Positions 24,715-32,768 of a stretch of DNA of 61,381 nt are shown in pieces. Source of the DNA: an uncultured Cuneatibacter sp. (GTDB taxonomy: Bacteria; Bacillota; Clostridia; Lachnospirales; Lachnospiraceae). Under the pieces are notes generated by a model. That model searched no databases and was not told the origin of the DNA. It saw only the letters and a list, made by a program, of their open reading frames with translations. The position numbers and the translations under genes were made by a program. The stretch spans positions 1 through 61,381 of the forward strand of contig CAKQHB010000016.1 in assembly GCA_934234215.1 (NCBI GenBank). Direction: 5' to 3'. Position 1 is the first letter of the stretch. Each line of letters starts with the position of its first letter.

Positions 24715-25530
24715 TTATACGATCGACACAAACGGCTCCTGTCCTGTCATAGTCAGAACTGCCACCTCTGCGGACAACTGCTCCCGCAGATAGGACTCGA
24801 TCTCTTCTGTAAATATTTGCTCGATTCCAAAATGTCCGGCATCCAACACCACCAGTCCCTGCTCTCTCGCATCCAGACCATCGTGGTGTCCAATGTCGCC
24901 GGTAATATAAGCCTGCGCTCCCGCCTGCATCGCTTCATTCAGGAACGAGCGACCCGCTCCCGGACAGATTGCTACTTTGCTGATAGGTATCTCGGAATCC
25001 GGATCTCCGAACAGACGCACAGAATCCAGGCCAAACCGTTCTTTTACCAGCTGCGCCAGCTTTTTTGCTGTCACCGGATGGGGCAGCAGACCGACTTTTC
25101 CGATGCCGCCCTTTTTTGATGCGCCGGACGGAGTCTCATAAGAAATCTCCGGCTCCAATGTCTGACAGCCAGTCAGCCTCAGACACTTTGCTGCGGCATC
25201 CGCCATACCGCCCTCTGCCCGGTCATAATTCGTATGCATCGAATAGCAGGAAATGTCGTGACGGATCAGCTTTAACAGCCGTCTGCCAAACACATCGTCC
25301 GATGTGATGCGTTTCTGTCCACTGAAGATCAGCGGATGATGAGATACGATGAGATCCACCTGTTCACTCACCGCAAAATCTACCACTTCTTCCGTCACAT
25401 CCACCACCAATAAAATCTTCGCTACATTCTGGTCTCTTCGTCCTACCAGAAGTCCGGAATTGTCCCAATCACATGCCAGAGATTCCGGTGCCAGTTCTGT
25501 CAGCTTCTGTATGATCTCACTGCACTTCAT
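24715..25530 (-). CDS. Nif3-like dinuclear metal centre protein
   Basis: A 271-residue member of the NIF3/YqfO family, toroidal hexamers with a two-metal site whose activity is unclear (GTP cyclohydrolase I type 2 is a common but unproven label). Metal-site motifs are VSHHPLIFSGQKRI, MHTNYDRAEGGMAD and GDIGHHDGLDARE, plus HFGIEQIF. The start overlaps the trmK end by 14 bases, typical of the conserved trmK-nif3 pair. Confidence 0.9.
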   Translation of the reverse strand: MKCSEIIQKLTELAPESLACDWDNSGLLVGRRDQNVAKILLVVDVTEEVVDFAVSEQVDLIVSHHPLIFSGQKRITSDDVFGRRLLKLIRHDISCYSMHTNYDRAEGGMADAAAKCLRLTGCQTLEPEISYETPSGASKKGGIGKVGLLPHPVTAKKLAQLVKERFGLDSVRLFGDPDSEIPISKVAICPGAGRSFLNEAMQAGAQAYITGDIGHHDGLDAREQGLVVLDAGHFGIEQIFTEEIESYLREQLSAEVAVLTMTGQEPFVSIV

Positions 25531-26239
25531 AATAATGCTCCTTTATGTCCTCGATTCGTCTGCACTCCTGCTGCAGTCCTGTCAGCCGCTCTCTCGCTCT
25601 GTCGGTGTCAGCATTCATGGATCGGATGAGCTGTCTCTTTGTCTCTAATTCCTGCTCCAGATAAGTAAGCAGCACCGGATCTCTGTGCTGCAGCAGCCAT
25701 GCGCCGTACTGATCCTCCGCTTCTTCCCAGCCGGATTCCTGCGGCCTGGGTTCTTCGGAAAGAGACACCTGCATCACAGTGTAATACTTTCCCTCTTCCT
25801 GCAGAAATACTTCCTGACAGATTTTCCACTTTCGTTCTTTTATGTAACGTCTCACAGCTCCGATGTCGGACTGGGGCGACAGTACAAGCTGCTTCATGCC
25901 CTCCGTCTGCGCCCGTCCCTCTTCCAGAATCCGCACCATCAAAGGACCGCCCATTCCTGCAATCACACCGCTGTCTGCCTCGCCCGGCTTCATCGCTGCA
26001 AAGCCATCGCTAAGCCGCACTTCAATCTGATCCGAAAGTCCCGCCTGCTCGATGTGCTCTCTCGCCCGTGCCAGCGGTCCTTTTCCCACATCCATCGCCA
26101 GCGCAGACGGGCAGATGTCTTCCTGCACAAGTGTAATCGGCACAAATCCATGATCCGTGCCGACATCCACAACGCGGCTGCCCGGCTCTACCAGGGAAAC
26201 AACTGTCAGTAACCGTTTTGATAACATCTCTTTTTTCAC
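25517..26239 (-). CDS. trmK: tRNA (adenine22-N1)-methyltransferase TrmK
   Basis: Methylates A22 in the D-loop of tRNA Ser and Tyr. The 240-residue protein has the class I SAM motif VVDVGTDHGFVPITL, the DNPP-like position replaced by GVIAGMGGPLMVRILE, and LVLSPQSD, all typical of TrmK. The C-terminal part is a coiled-coil-like helical stretch (YLEQELETKRQLIRSM). It starts one base after rpoD ends, in the widespread dnaG-rpoD-trmK-nif3 order. Confidence 0.9.
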   Translation of the reverse strand: MKKEMLSKRLLTVVSLVEPGSRVVDVGTDHGFVPITLVQEDICPSALAMDVGKGPLARAREHIEQAGLSDQIEVRLSDGFAAMKPGEADSGVIAGMGGPLMVRILEEGRAQTEGMKQLVLSPQSDIGAVRRYIKERKWKICQEVFLQEEGKYYTVMQVSLSEEPRPQESGWEEAEDQYGAWLLQHRDPVLLTYLEQELETKRQLIRSMNADTDRARERLTGLQQECRRIEDIKEHYYEVQ

Positions 26240-26240
26240 T

Positions 26241-27140
26241 CTAGTACTCCAAATAATCTCTTAATTTTCGACTTCTTGTCGGGTGTTTCAGCTTTCGAAT
26301 CGCCTTTTCCTCGATCTGGCGAATACGCTCTCTTGTCACATGAAATGTCTGTCCGACTTCTTCCAGCGTGTGAGGCTCCTCGTCTCCGATGCCAAACCGC
26401 ATCCGAAGCACCTGTTCTTCCCGGTCAGTCAGCGTCTGTAACACTTCTCCCATCTGCTCCTGAAGCATCTGTCTGTCCACTTCCTCCGCCGGGATCGGCA
26501 TGCGCTGATCCTGAATAAAATCACTCAGATGGCTGTCTTCTTCCTCACCCACCGGTGTCTCCAGACTCACCGGCTCCTGGGCATAGCGCTGCAATTCCAG
26601 CACCCGCTCCTCTGAAATGTCCAGTTCCTTCGCAAGCTCTGCGGTCGTTGGCTCTCTGCCAAGCTCCTGCGCCATTCGCCTCGATGTGCGCAGCAGACGG
26701 TTCAGAGATTCCACCATATGCACCGGAATACGGATTGTCCGCGCCTGATCGGCAATCGCCCGCGTGATAGACTGTCTAATCCACCAGGTTGCATAAGTGC
26801 TGAACTTGAACCCCCGTCGGTAATCAAACTTCTGAACCGCCTTGATCAGTCCCAGATTTCCCTCCTGAATCAGATCGAGAAACAGCATCCCTCGACCGGC
26901 ATAGCGCTTTGCCACGCTGACGACCAGCCTCAGATTCGCTTCTGCCAGTTCTTTTTTAGCGAGGACATCGCCCTGCTCTGCCCGGATTGCCAGCTCACGC
27001 TCTCGTTCCGGTGTCAGCAGCGGTATTTTTCCGATTTCACGCAAATATGCCCGCACCGGATCTTCCTCCGTAACTTCCAGACCTTCCTCTTTCAGTTCCG
27101 CGAGAATCTTCTCCGGAATCACCTCAAACGCGTCCTCCAT
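26241..27140 (-). CDS. rpoD: Primary sigma factor RpoD/SigA, short form without region 1.1
   Basis: The 299-residue protein has regions 1.2 (EEDPVRAYLREIGKIPLL), 2 (NLRLVVSVAKRYAGRGM, DLIQEGNLGLIKAVQKFDY, FKFSTYATWWIRQSITRAI), 3 (RIPVHMVESLNRL) and 4.2 (TLEEVGQTFHVTRERIRQIE). Family members are usually about 360-380 residues with an N-terminal region 1.1; here only about 28 residues precede region 1.2, and dnaG ends 40 bases upstream, so nothing longer fits. Context in the dnaG operon identifies it as the housekeeping factor. Confidence 0.92.
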   Translation of the reverse strand: MEDAFEVIPEKILAELKEEGLEVTEEDPVRAYLREIGKIPLLTPERERELAIRAEQGDVLAKKELAEANLRLVVSVAKRYAGRGMLFLDLIQEGNLGLIKAVQKFDYRRGFKFSTYATWWIRQSITRAIADQARTIRIPVHMVESLNRLLRTSRRMAQELGREPTTAELAKELDISEERVLELQRYAQEPVSLETPVGEEEDSHLSDFIQDQRMPIPAEEVDRQMLQEQMGEVLQTLTDREEQVLRMRFGIGDEEPHTLEEVGQTFHVTRERIRQIEEKAIRKLKHPTRSRKLRDYLEY

Positions 27141-27180
27141 CTGCTTCCACCTTCCATGTTTCTTTAGAAACAGTATCCCA

Positions 27181-28944
27181 TTATGACAGGGAAATATTCA
27201 AATGCTGCAGTTTTTGCTTTTCCACTACAAGCTTCTGGATCTTTGCCAGGTCGGTCTCCGACCGCAACGCTGATTCCAGGCTATGCATTTTGATCTTTTG
27301 TACTGTCTCGCGGAATGCAACTTCCCGCGCACGGCCATCCAACTGTTCTTTCAGTCTCGTCTGGAATACCTGCGCCGCCTCCGCGTAATCATCTTCCTCC
27401 AGAAAATGATTCAGAAGCTCTGCCGCATTTACACTTCCGGTTTTCGCCTGTGCAAACAGACGTTCTGCAATTCTTCGATATAAATCTACCGTGAAATCTT
27501 CCGGTGTCACAAGCTGCTCAATTTTGCGATATACCTCCGGCTCCTCAGAGATCCAGGTCAGCAACAGCCGCTGCGACTTCCGGATTGCATTTTCCACGTT
27601 CTCTTCTCTCGTCGCCTTCCGCTCTCTGGTGATGGGCTTTGCTATCTCCGCCTGCGTGATCGTCTGTCCCTTTGCCCGGACAAGCTTCTGAAGACTTTCC
27701 AATGGAATCTGATACTCCCTTGCCACCGCCTCGGTATAATTCGCCCGCTCCAGCTCCTCCGTAAAACCAGTGAGTTTCTCTGCGATTGCATTATAAAAGC
27801 GGGTCTTCTCCTCCGGATCACTCAGATCATACTGGCGTCTCAGCACGCTGATCTCGAATAAAAAGCTGTTCTGCGCCTGGTCGATCCGCTTCTGAAATTC
27901 CTCCGCGCCAAGATTTTTAATAAATTCATCCGGGTCTTTGTACGGCTTCATATTCAAAACGCGCATGGACAACCCGGCTTCTTTCAGGATCGGGATCGCA
28001 CGCATCGCCGCTTTCACGCCCGCCTCGTCACTGTCATACGTCAGAATGACTTCATCTGTGTAGCGCTTGATCAAAAGTCCATGCTGCGTCGTAAAGGCAG
28101 TTCCCAGCGATGCAACGGAATTTGTAAATCCTGCCTGATGCATGGAAATGACATCCATATATCCCTCGCAGATCAACAAATAAGACTTTCTTGAACGCCT
28201 CGCCGCGTGGAGTCCGTACAGGTTTCGACTCTTATCAAAAATCAGCGTCTCCGGCGAGTTCAGATACTTCGGCTCTCCGTCTCCCATGACACGGCCGCCA
28301 AATCCGATGACCCGGTTGTTGGCATCCATGATGGGGAAAATGACACGATTCCAAAAACGGTCGTTTGCTCCCCGCTCGTCGATCTTGACAAGACCAGACT
28401 CGTTCAGCAAAGAATCGGAATATCCCTTGCTTTTCAGGAACTTATATAAGCGATTGGAATATGCCGGCGCGTAACCAAGTCCAAAGGACTGGATCGTTTC
28501 CAGACTCAGACCACGACCGGTCAGATAATCCAGACCGCGCTTGCCCTCTTCGCCCCGCAGCAAACGGTAATAATAGGTCGCCGCCTCCTTCTGAATCTCC
28601 AGAAGCTGCGTCTTCTTGCTTGCTCTTGCACGCTCCTCGCCGGTCGGCTCTGCTGTGGGAAGTGTGATTCCTGCCCGGTCTGCAAGACTTTGCAGCGCTT
28701 CCGGGAAGGACAGATTCTCATACTGCATCAGGAAAGAAATCACATTTCCCCCGGCTCCGCATCCAAAGCAATAATACATCTGCTTGTCCCCACTGACCGA
28801 AAATGACGGAGACTTTTCATTATGAAATGGGCACAGTCCGAAATAACTGCTCCCCTTTTTTTGTAATTTTACATAACTGCCGATCACATCCACAATGTTA
28901 TTCCGCGTGCGGACTTCCTCAACCAGTTCTTCCGGATAGAACAT
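27181..28944 (-). CDS. dnaG: DNA primase
   Basis: Makes RNA primers at the replication fork. The 587-residue protein has the N-terminal CHC2 zinc finger (CPFHNEKSPSFSV and YYCFGCGAGG), the TOPRIM core (LICEGYMDVISMHQAG, then TYDSDEAGVKAAMRA) and a C-terminal DnaB-interacting helical domain. The lead gene of dnaG-rpoD-trmK-nif3, behind the promoter at 29041-29069. AAGGAGGAGAG precedes the start. Confidence 0.96.
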   Translation of the reverse strand: MFYPEELVEEVRTRNNIVDVIGSYVKLQKKGSSYFGLCPFHNEKSPSFSVSGDKQMYYCFGCGAGGNVISFLMQYENLSFPEALQSLADRAGITLPTAEPTGEERARASKKTQLLEIQKEAATYYYRLLRGEEGKRGLDYLTGRGLSLETIQSFGLGYAPAYSNRLYKFLKSKGYSDSLLNESGLVKIDERGANDRFWNRVIFPIMDANNRVIGFGGRVMGDGEPKYLNSPETLIFDKSRNLYGLHAARRSRKSYLLICEGYMDVISMHQAGFTNSVASLGTAFTTQHGLLIKRYTDEVILTYDSDEAGVKAAMRAIPILKEAGLSMRVLNMKPYKDPDEFIKNLGAEEFQKRIDQAQNSFLFEISVLRRQYDLSDPEEKTRFYNAIAEKLTGFTEELERANYTEAVAREYQIPLESLQKLVRAKGQTITQAEIAKPITRERKATREENVENAIRKSQRLLLTWISEEPEVYRKIEQLVTPEDFTVDLYRRIAERLFAQAKTGSVNAAELLNHFLEEDDYAEAAQVFQTRLKEQLDGRAREVAFRETVQKIKMHSLESALRSETDLAKIQKLVVEKQKLQHLNISLS

Positions 28945-29040
28945 GCAGCTCTCTCCTCCTTCTTTTCCAAATCGGAAAATCGTACTATTTTACTATATGT
29001 CCTTTTCTCCCGCTTTATGACGGAAAGAATGATTATTTCT

Positions 29041-29069
29041 AGTATAAGCGAAAATTGCATATTCCGCAA
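29041..29069 (-). promoter_or_regulatory. dnaG promoter
   Basis: Minus strand TTGCGG (29069-29064), 17-base spacer, TATACT (29046-29041). A TATAAT on the plus strand at 29090-29095 could serve the divergent subtilase, but its -35 region is poor. Confidence 0.75.
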
Positions 29070-29122
29070 GCAAACAGCTCTTTCTTTCATATAATAAAGA
29101 AACTTTCTTTCTGGATGTTTCG

Positions 29123-30835
29123 ATGCCTGAATTAGAATTGATTCTCCGTTATTCCGGTGATTCAGATGCGCTGCGTGCAGCTCTGCAATCACATACATCT
29201 GTAAATTCGCCTGCAGCTTTGCCATCACTTGCGGACGCTGTGTTTTCCAACTTTATCCCGCTGCTTGCCGGATTTGCTATTATCCGTATTCCAGCGGAAT
29301 TCGTCCCTGCGCTGACATCCATTTCCGAAATCTATTACATTGAGCCACCTTCCACGCTCTTTTATGCCGATACGCCAGCCCTCCGGGCAACCTGCGTTCC
29401 TCCGCTCTCGCAAGCGCCCTATAATCTAACGGGAAACGGCGTTCTCATGGGGATTGCGGATTCCGGCATTGATGTGACACATCCGGATTTTCAAAATGCG
29501 GAGGGGCAAAGCCGCATCCTTGTACTCTGGGATCAGACTGCGGAACCTGCCGCATCACCTGCTGCTTCTGAAGCCCTTACACCGGAAGTTCCCTATGGAC
29601 AGGTCTTCTATCCTGCCAGACAAAATCTCTCTGAAATTTCCACCTACGATCCCACCGGGCACGGAACTGCTGTTGCGGGGCTCGCTGTTGGGAATGGCCG
29701 TGCCTCTGGCGGGCGCTTCTCCGGTGCTGCACCGGGAGCAGACCTCGCCTTTGTAAAACTTGCCCCTGCCACACCCGGCGGCTTTCCACGCACGACACAG
29801 CTTCTGTGCGCCGTTGATTTTCTCGTGCGAACCGCGCAAAGACTGGCAATGCCATTGGTGCTCAATCTCAGCTACGGCAACAATTATGGAGCTCACAACG
29901 GCTCCTCTATCCTCGAACAATATCTGGATGCCATCGCCTCTTACGAACGACTCCTCATTGTGACCGGCAGCGGCAACGAGCGGGCTTCTGCCATTCACGC
30001 AACGCTTCGTCTTGTTACGCCAGAGCCTATCACCACACAATTTGGCATCCCCAGCTATCAGACGACCTGTAATCTCCAGATTTGGTGTGCGCCGGAAGAT
30101 CAGTTTCGCATCGAACTGCGCTCCCCCTCCGGGGAATCCGTCCAACTGCCCGCCGCAAACGCCCTCCGTCTTTCCAGGGAATACACGCTCCATGAGCAGC
30201 AGCTTGCGGTCTTTTTCGAGCCGCCCGCTCCCTTCAATCCTCTGTGCCAGTATTTTCTCACCTTTTATCCGGACAATTCTTTTCTTCCTCCGGGCATCTG
30301 GACGATCCGCATTGAACCTGTTCGCATCCGCACCGGCATTTTTGAATGTTGGTTTTCCGATCAAAATGCCCTGCAACCCGGCACTCGCTTTTATAACGCA
30401 ACGCCGGAAACCACCGTTACGATCCCCGGAACTGCACGCAGCGTGCTAACCGTTGGTGCCTGGGATTCTGCCAGACAATCTCTCGCAGATTTTTCCGGCA
30501 TCGGGCCGACCACAGACGGCAGAATCAAGCCGGATCTCCTTGCTCCTGGTGTCTCGCTCACTGCCCCGGCTCCTGGAGGCGGATATCGCAGTGTCACCGG
30601 CACTTCCTTTGCAGCACCCATCGCATCCGGCACCGCCGCGCTGCTCATGGAATGGGGCATTATCCGGGGCAACAATCCCTTCCTCTACGGGGAACGACTG
30701 AAAGCGCAATTCAAAAAAGGTGCTGTCCCTCTCAATGGGAACAACACCCTTCCAATCTTATCTCCTCCGGACATTCAGACCGGCTACGGGACACTCTGCG
30801 CCCGCTCTTCTCTTCCAGATGAAATTTTGCCATGA
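29123..30835 (+). CDS. Subtilase (S8) family serine protease, Csp-like
   Basis: A 570-residue protease with the intact triad: Asp113 in GIADSGIDVTHPD, His180 in DPTGHGTAVAG and Ser495 in GTSFAAPIASGTAAL. An N-terminal segment of about 95 residues (ELILRYSGDSDALRAAL, ISEIYYIEPPS) looks like the prodomain of clostridial Csp proteases, which process the cortex hydrolase SleC at germination. There is no clear secretion signal, also as in Csp. The large insert between His and Ser is typical. The ribosome site is weak (GGAT). Other bacillopeptidase-like roles cannot be excluded. Confidence 0.8.
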   Translation: MPELELILRYSGDSDALRAALQSHTSVNSPAALPSLADAVFSNFIPLLAGFAIIRIPAEFVPALTSISEIYYIEPPSTLFYADTPALRATCVPPLSQAPYNLTGNGVLMGIADSGIDVTHPDFQNAEGQSRILVLWDQTAEPAASPAASEALTPEVPYGQVFYPARQNLSEISTYDPTGHGTAVAGLAVGNGRASGGRFSGAAPGADLAFVKLAPATPGGFPRTTQLLCAVDFLVRTAQRLAMPLVLNLSYGNNYGAHNGSSILEQYLDAIASYERLLIVTGSGNERASAIHATLRLVTPEPITTQFGIPSYQTTCNLQIWCAPEDQFRIELRSPSGESVQLPAANALRLSREYTLHEQQLAVFFEPPAPFNPLCQYFLTFYPDNSFLPPGIWTIRIEPVRIRTGIFECWFSDQNALQPGTRFYNATPETTVTIPGTARSVLTVGAWDSARQSLADFSGIGPTTDGRIKPDLLAPGVSLTAPAPGGGYRSVTGTSFAAPIASGTAALLMEWGIIRGNNPFLYGERLKAQFKKGAVPLNGNNTLPILSPPDIQTGYGTLCARSSLPDEILP

Positions 30836-30839
30836 AAAT

Positions 30840-31748
30840 TTACAGTCCTGCGTTCTGAATCCGCTCCTGCATCGTCGGATCAAACGCACCGCTCTTTAAC
30901 ATCGCAATCTCTTCTTTATACGGGCACAGTGCTCTGCCTTTTTCTCCCGGCAACGGAAGATATGGCGTCTCTAAAATCTTCGGAACCTGCTCCAAAGCCG
31001 GATGATGCAGCACATTGGACAATGCCTCAAAACCAATCGTACCAAAGCCAATGTTCTCATGGCGATCTTTCGCTGCACCGCGGGGATTCTTGCTGTCATT
31101 CAGATGCACAACCGCAATCTGATTCAGTCCTAAAATCCGGTCGAACTCTGCCAACACGCCATCCAGATCGTTCACGATGTCATAGCCCGCATCGTTGACA
31201 TGACAGGTATCAAAGCACACCCGCAGCCGTTCCGGATGTGCCACACCCTCGTAAATGCGTGCCAACTGCTCAAACGATCTGCCAAGTTCCGAACCCTTAC
31301 CAGCCATCGTCTCCAGCGCAATATGCACCGAACCGGACACATCTGCCTCCAACACTTCATTCAGGCCCTTGATAATCTGCGCAATGCCAATCTCCTCTCC
31401 CTCTCCCACATGGGAACCAGGATGCAGCACAAGCGTCTCGCTGCCCATCGCAGCGGTACGCTCCAGCTCCACCTGCAAAAACTGTACTGCGATCTCAAAC
31501 GTCTCCGGCTTCACTGCATTTGCAAGGTTGATAATATACGGTGCATGAACCACGAACGTCCCAATGCCCTGCTCCTTCATCAATGCCTGCCCCTCCGGAA
31601 TGCGCAGCTCCGAAACCTTCTTTCTCCGGGTATTCTGCGGCGCACCGGTGTAGACCATAAACGTATTTGCTCCATAAGAGAGTGCTTCCTTCACCGAACC
31701 GAGAAACATCTCTTTTCCGCTCATTCCAACATGACTGCCCAGTAACAT
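30840..31748 (-). CDS. nfo: Endonuclease IV (AP endonuclease)
   Basis: Cuts DNA at abasic sites in base excision repair. The 302-residue TIM barrel carries the trinuclear zinc ligands: LGSHVGMSG at the start, HAPYIINLAN, LVLHPGSHVGEG, LETMAGKGSELG, CFDTCHVNDAGYD, VVHLNDSKNPRGAAKDRHENIG and ILETPYLP. GGAGGACGAT precedes the ATG at 31748; the frame to 31775 has no ribosome site. It converges with the subtilase gene, three bases apart. Confidence 0.94.
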   Translation of the reverse strand: MLLGSHVGMSGKEMFLGSVKEALSYGANTFMVYTGAPQNTRRKKVSELRIPEGQALMKEQGIGTFVVHAPYIINLANAVKPETFEIAVQFLQVELERTAAMGSETLVLHPGSHVGEGEEIGIAQIIKGLNEVLEADVSGSVHIALETMAGKGSELGRSFEQLARIYEGVAHPERLRVCFDTCHVNDAGYDIVNDLDGVLAEFDRILGLNQIAVVHLNDSKNPRGAAKDRHENIGFGTIGFEALSNVLHHPALEQVPKILETPYLPLPGEKGRALCPYKEEIAMLKSGAFDPTMQERIQNAGL

Positions 31749-31779
31749 ATCGTCCTCCTTGCAAGTTTTTTGCAAATTC

Positions 31780-31820
31780 CTGTATAGAAAATGCGACGCA
31801 ATTTCCTATATAGCAAAAAA
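31780..31820 (-). repeat. Terminator-associated repeat, hairpin-1 fragment E
   Basis: On the minus strand TTTTTTGCTATATAGGAAAT then TGCGTCGC then ATTTTCTATACAGG, the first hairpin of the repeat family, directly after the tRNA terminator. The rest of the element is missing. Confidence 0.8.
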
Positions 31821-31847
31821 CCGGATAACCTCCAATCGGTTATCCGG
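31815..31847 (-). terminator. Terminator of tRNA-Leu (CAG) copy 1
   Basis: CCGGATAACC pairs with GGTTATCCGG, followed by TTTTTTG on the minus strand. Confidence 0.92.
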
Positions 31848-31854
31848 TCTATCG

Positions 31855-31939
31855 TGCAGATGGCGGGACTTGAACCCGCACGAGCGTAATGCTCACATGA
31901 ACCTGAATCATGCGCGTATGCCAATTCCGCCACATCTGC
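31855..31939 (-). tRNA. tRNA-Leu (anticodon CAG), copy 1
   Basis: 85 bases. Acceptor GCAGATG pairs with CATCTGC, discriminator A, no encoded CCA. The anticodon stem CATGA/TCATG holds the loop TTCAGGT, giving CAG. A long variable arm (GTGAGCATTACGCTCGT region) and GGTTCAAGTCC T-loop fit a leucine tRNA. It decodes CUG. Confidence 0.96.
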
Positions 31940-31964
31940 ATGTTTTGTGCTTGGCACGCATATT

Positions 31965-31993
31965 ATAATAGCATAGCGAGAAGTGGCTGTCAA
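31965..31993 (-). promoter_or_regulatory. Promoter of tRNA-Leu (CAG) copy 1
   Basis: Minus strand TTGACA (31993-31988), 17-base spacer, TATTAT (31970-31965). Nearly identical to the promoters of the other two copies. Confidence 0.85.
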
Positions 31994-32033
31994 CAACTTT
32001 TTAAAATCTTTTTTCAAATTCTTTTCCACAAAA

Positions 32034-32073
32034 CAAAAATCCGAACCTCTCTCAAATGAGAAAAGCCCGGATT
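32034..32073 (-). terminator. Terminator of tRNA-Leu (AAG)
   Basis: AATCCGGGCTTTTCTC pairs with GAGAGAGGTTCGGATT with small mismatches, followed by TTTGTTTT on the minus strand. Confidence 0.8.
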
Positions 32074-32085
32074 CCTTTCGTTGAG

Positions 32086-32168
32086 TGCGGGAAAAGGGAC
32101 TTGAACCCTCACTTCCTACGGAAACATGATCCTTAGTCATGCCTGTCTGCCAATTCCAGCATTCCCGC
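32086..32168 (-). tRNA. tRNA-Leu (anticodon AAG)
   Basis: 83 bases. Acceptor GCGGGAA pairs with TTCCCGC, discriminator A, no encoded CCA. The anticodon stem CATGA/TCATG holds CTAAGGA, giving AAG. It has a long variable arm and GGTTCAAGTCC. It reads CUU and, after wobble-base modification, CUC. Its promoter is TTGCAC-N17-TATACT at 32187-32215. Confidence 0.93.
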
Positions 32169-32186
32169 ATCTTTACAACGAAATGA

Positions 32187-32215
32187 AGTATAGCACACCT
32201 TTTTCCTTTGTGCAA
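32187..32215 (-). promoter_or_regulatory. Promoter of tRNA-Leu (AAG)
   Basis: Minus strand TTGCAC (32215-32210), 17-base spacer, TATACT (32192-32187). Confidence 0.85.
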
Positions 32216-32240
32216 CCACTTTTTTTATTTTTTTTAAATT

Positions 32241-32572
32241 TTATTCGCCCCAGCGCTGTTCCATCAGCCGCCACAGTTCCCCGTCATCCGGATGATTGTC
32301 TGTATTCAGGATCCGCAGAACTCTGCGCTCCTCCTCACAGTCTCCAAATTCCCGCATCCATTCGAAAAAGTGTGGACCTTCTCCCAGTGTGCGGGCGTAA
32401 CTCATCAGATAGCCGCACAGCGCTGCGCTTTGCTTTACATCTGTCTGGCACTCATTTTTGTAATATTGTAATAATCAATCCATTTTCCATGCTTTCTGCT
32501 TCGCATATTGAATCGGTTTTTCTTCTCGATCCCCTGTTATCTGACTATTTCTGTTTAATCTCTTTTTTTCTC
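32241..32572 (-). pseudogene. Remnant of a small unknown gene with an in-frame TGA
   Basis: The minus strand frame ending at TAA (32243-32241) reads LCGYLMSYARTLGEGPHFFE, WMREFGDCEEERRVL and NPDDGELWRL-like HPDDGELWRLMEQRWGE, with protein-like composition. The same frame stays open upstream across a TGA at 32477-32475 into REEKPIQYAKQKAWKMD. No ATG, GTG or TTG with a ribosome site starts it. The upstream end stops at the tRNA-Leu copy 2 promoter, so the 5' end may have been cut off when that tRNA was inserted. Only a 55-codon ATG frame (from 32405) is intact. Family unknown. Confidence 0.5.
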
Positions 32573-32591
32573 TCCTTTTGTAAAAAAGTTG

Positions 32592-32620
32592 TTGACAGCT
32601 ACTTCTCGCTATGCTATTAT
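32592..32620 (+). promoter_or_regulatory. Promoter of tRNA-Leu (CAG) copy 2
   Basis: TTGACA (32592-32597), 17-base spacer, TATTAT (32615-32620). Confidence 0.85.
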
Positions 32621-32645
32621 AATACGCGTGCCAAGCACAAGACAT

Positions 32646-32730
32646 GCAGATGTGGCGGAATTGGCATACGCGCATGATTCAGGTTCATGTGAGCATTACG
32701 CTCGTGCGGGTTCAAGTCCCGCCATCTGCA
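32646..32730 (+). tRNA. tRNA-Leu (anticodon CAG), copy 2
   Basis: 85 bases, the same sequence as copy 1 by eye, with acceptor GCAGATG/CATCTGC and loop TTCAGGT. The flanks from the promoter through the terminator are also shared with copies 1 and 3, so this is a duplicated transcription unit. Confidence 0.96.
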
Positions 32731-32737
32731 CGATAGA

Positions 32738-32768
32738 CCGGATAGCCAATTTGGTTATCCGGTTTTTT
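32738..32768 (+). terminator. Terminator of tRNA-Leu (CAG) copy 2
   Basis: CCGGATAGCCAA pairs with TTGGTTATCCGG, followed by six T. The stop codon of the convergent phosphoesterase gene lies in this hairpin. Confidence 0.88.

Noticed and set aside
23749..25119. 456-codon plus-strand open frame
   Set aside because: Shadow across the nucleoside kinase and nif3, with no start signals and a His/Cys/Gln-rich composition typical of antisense frames.
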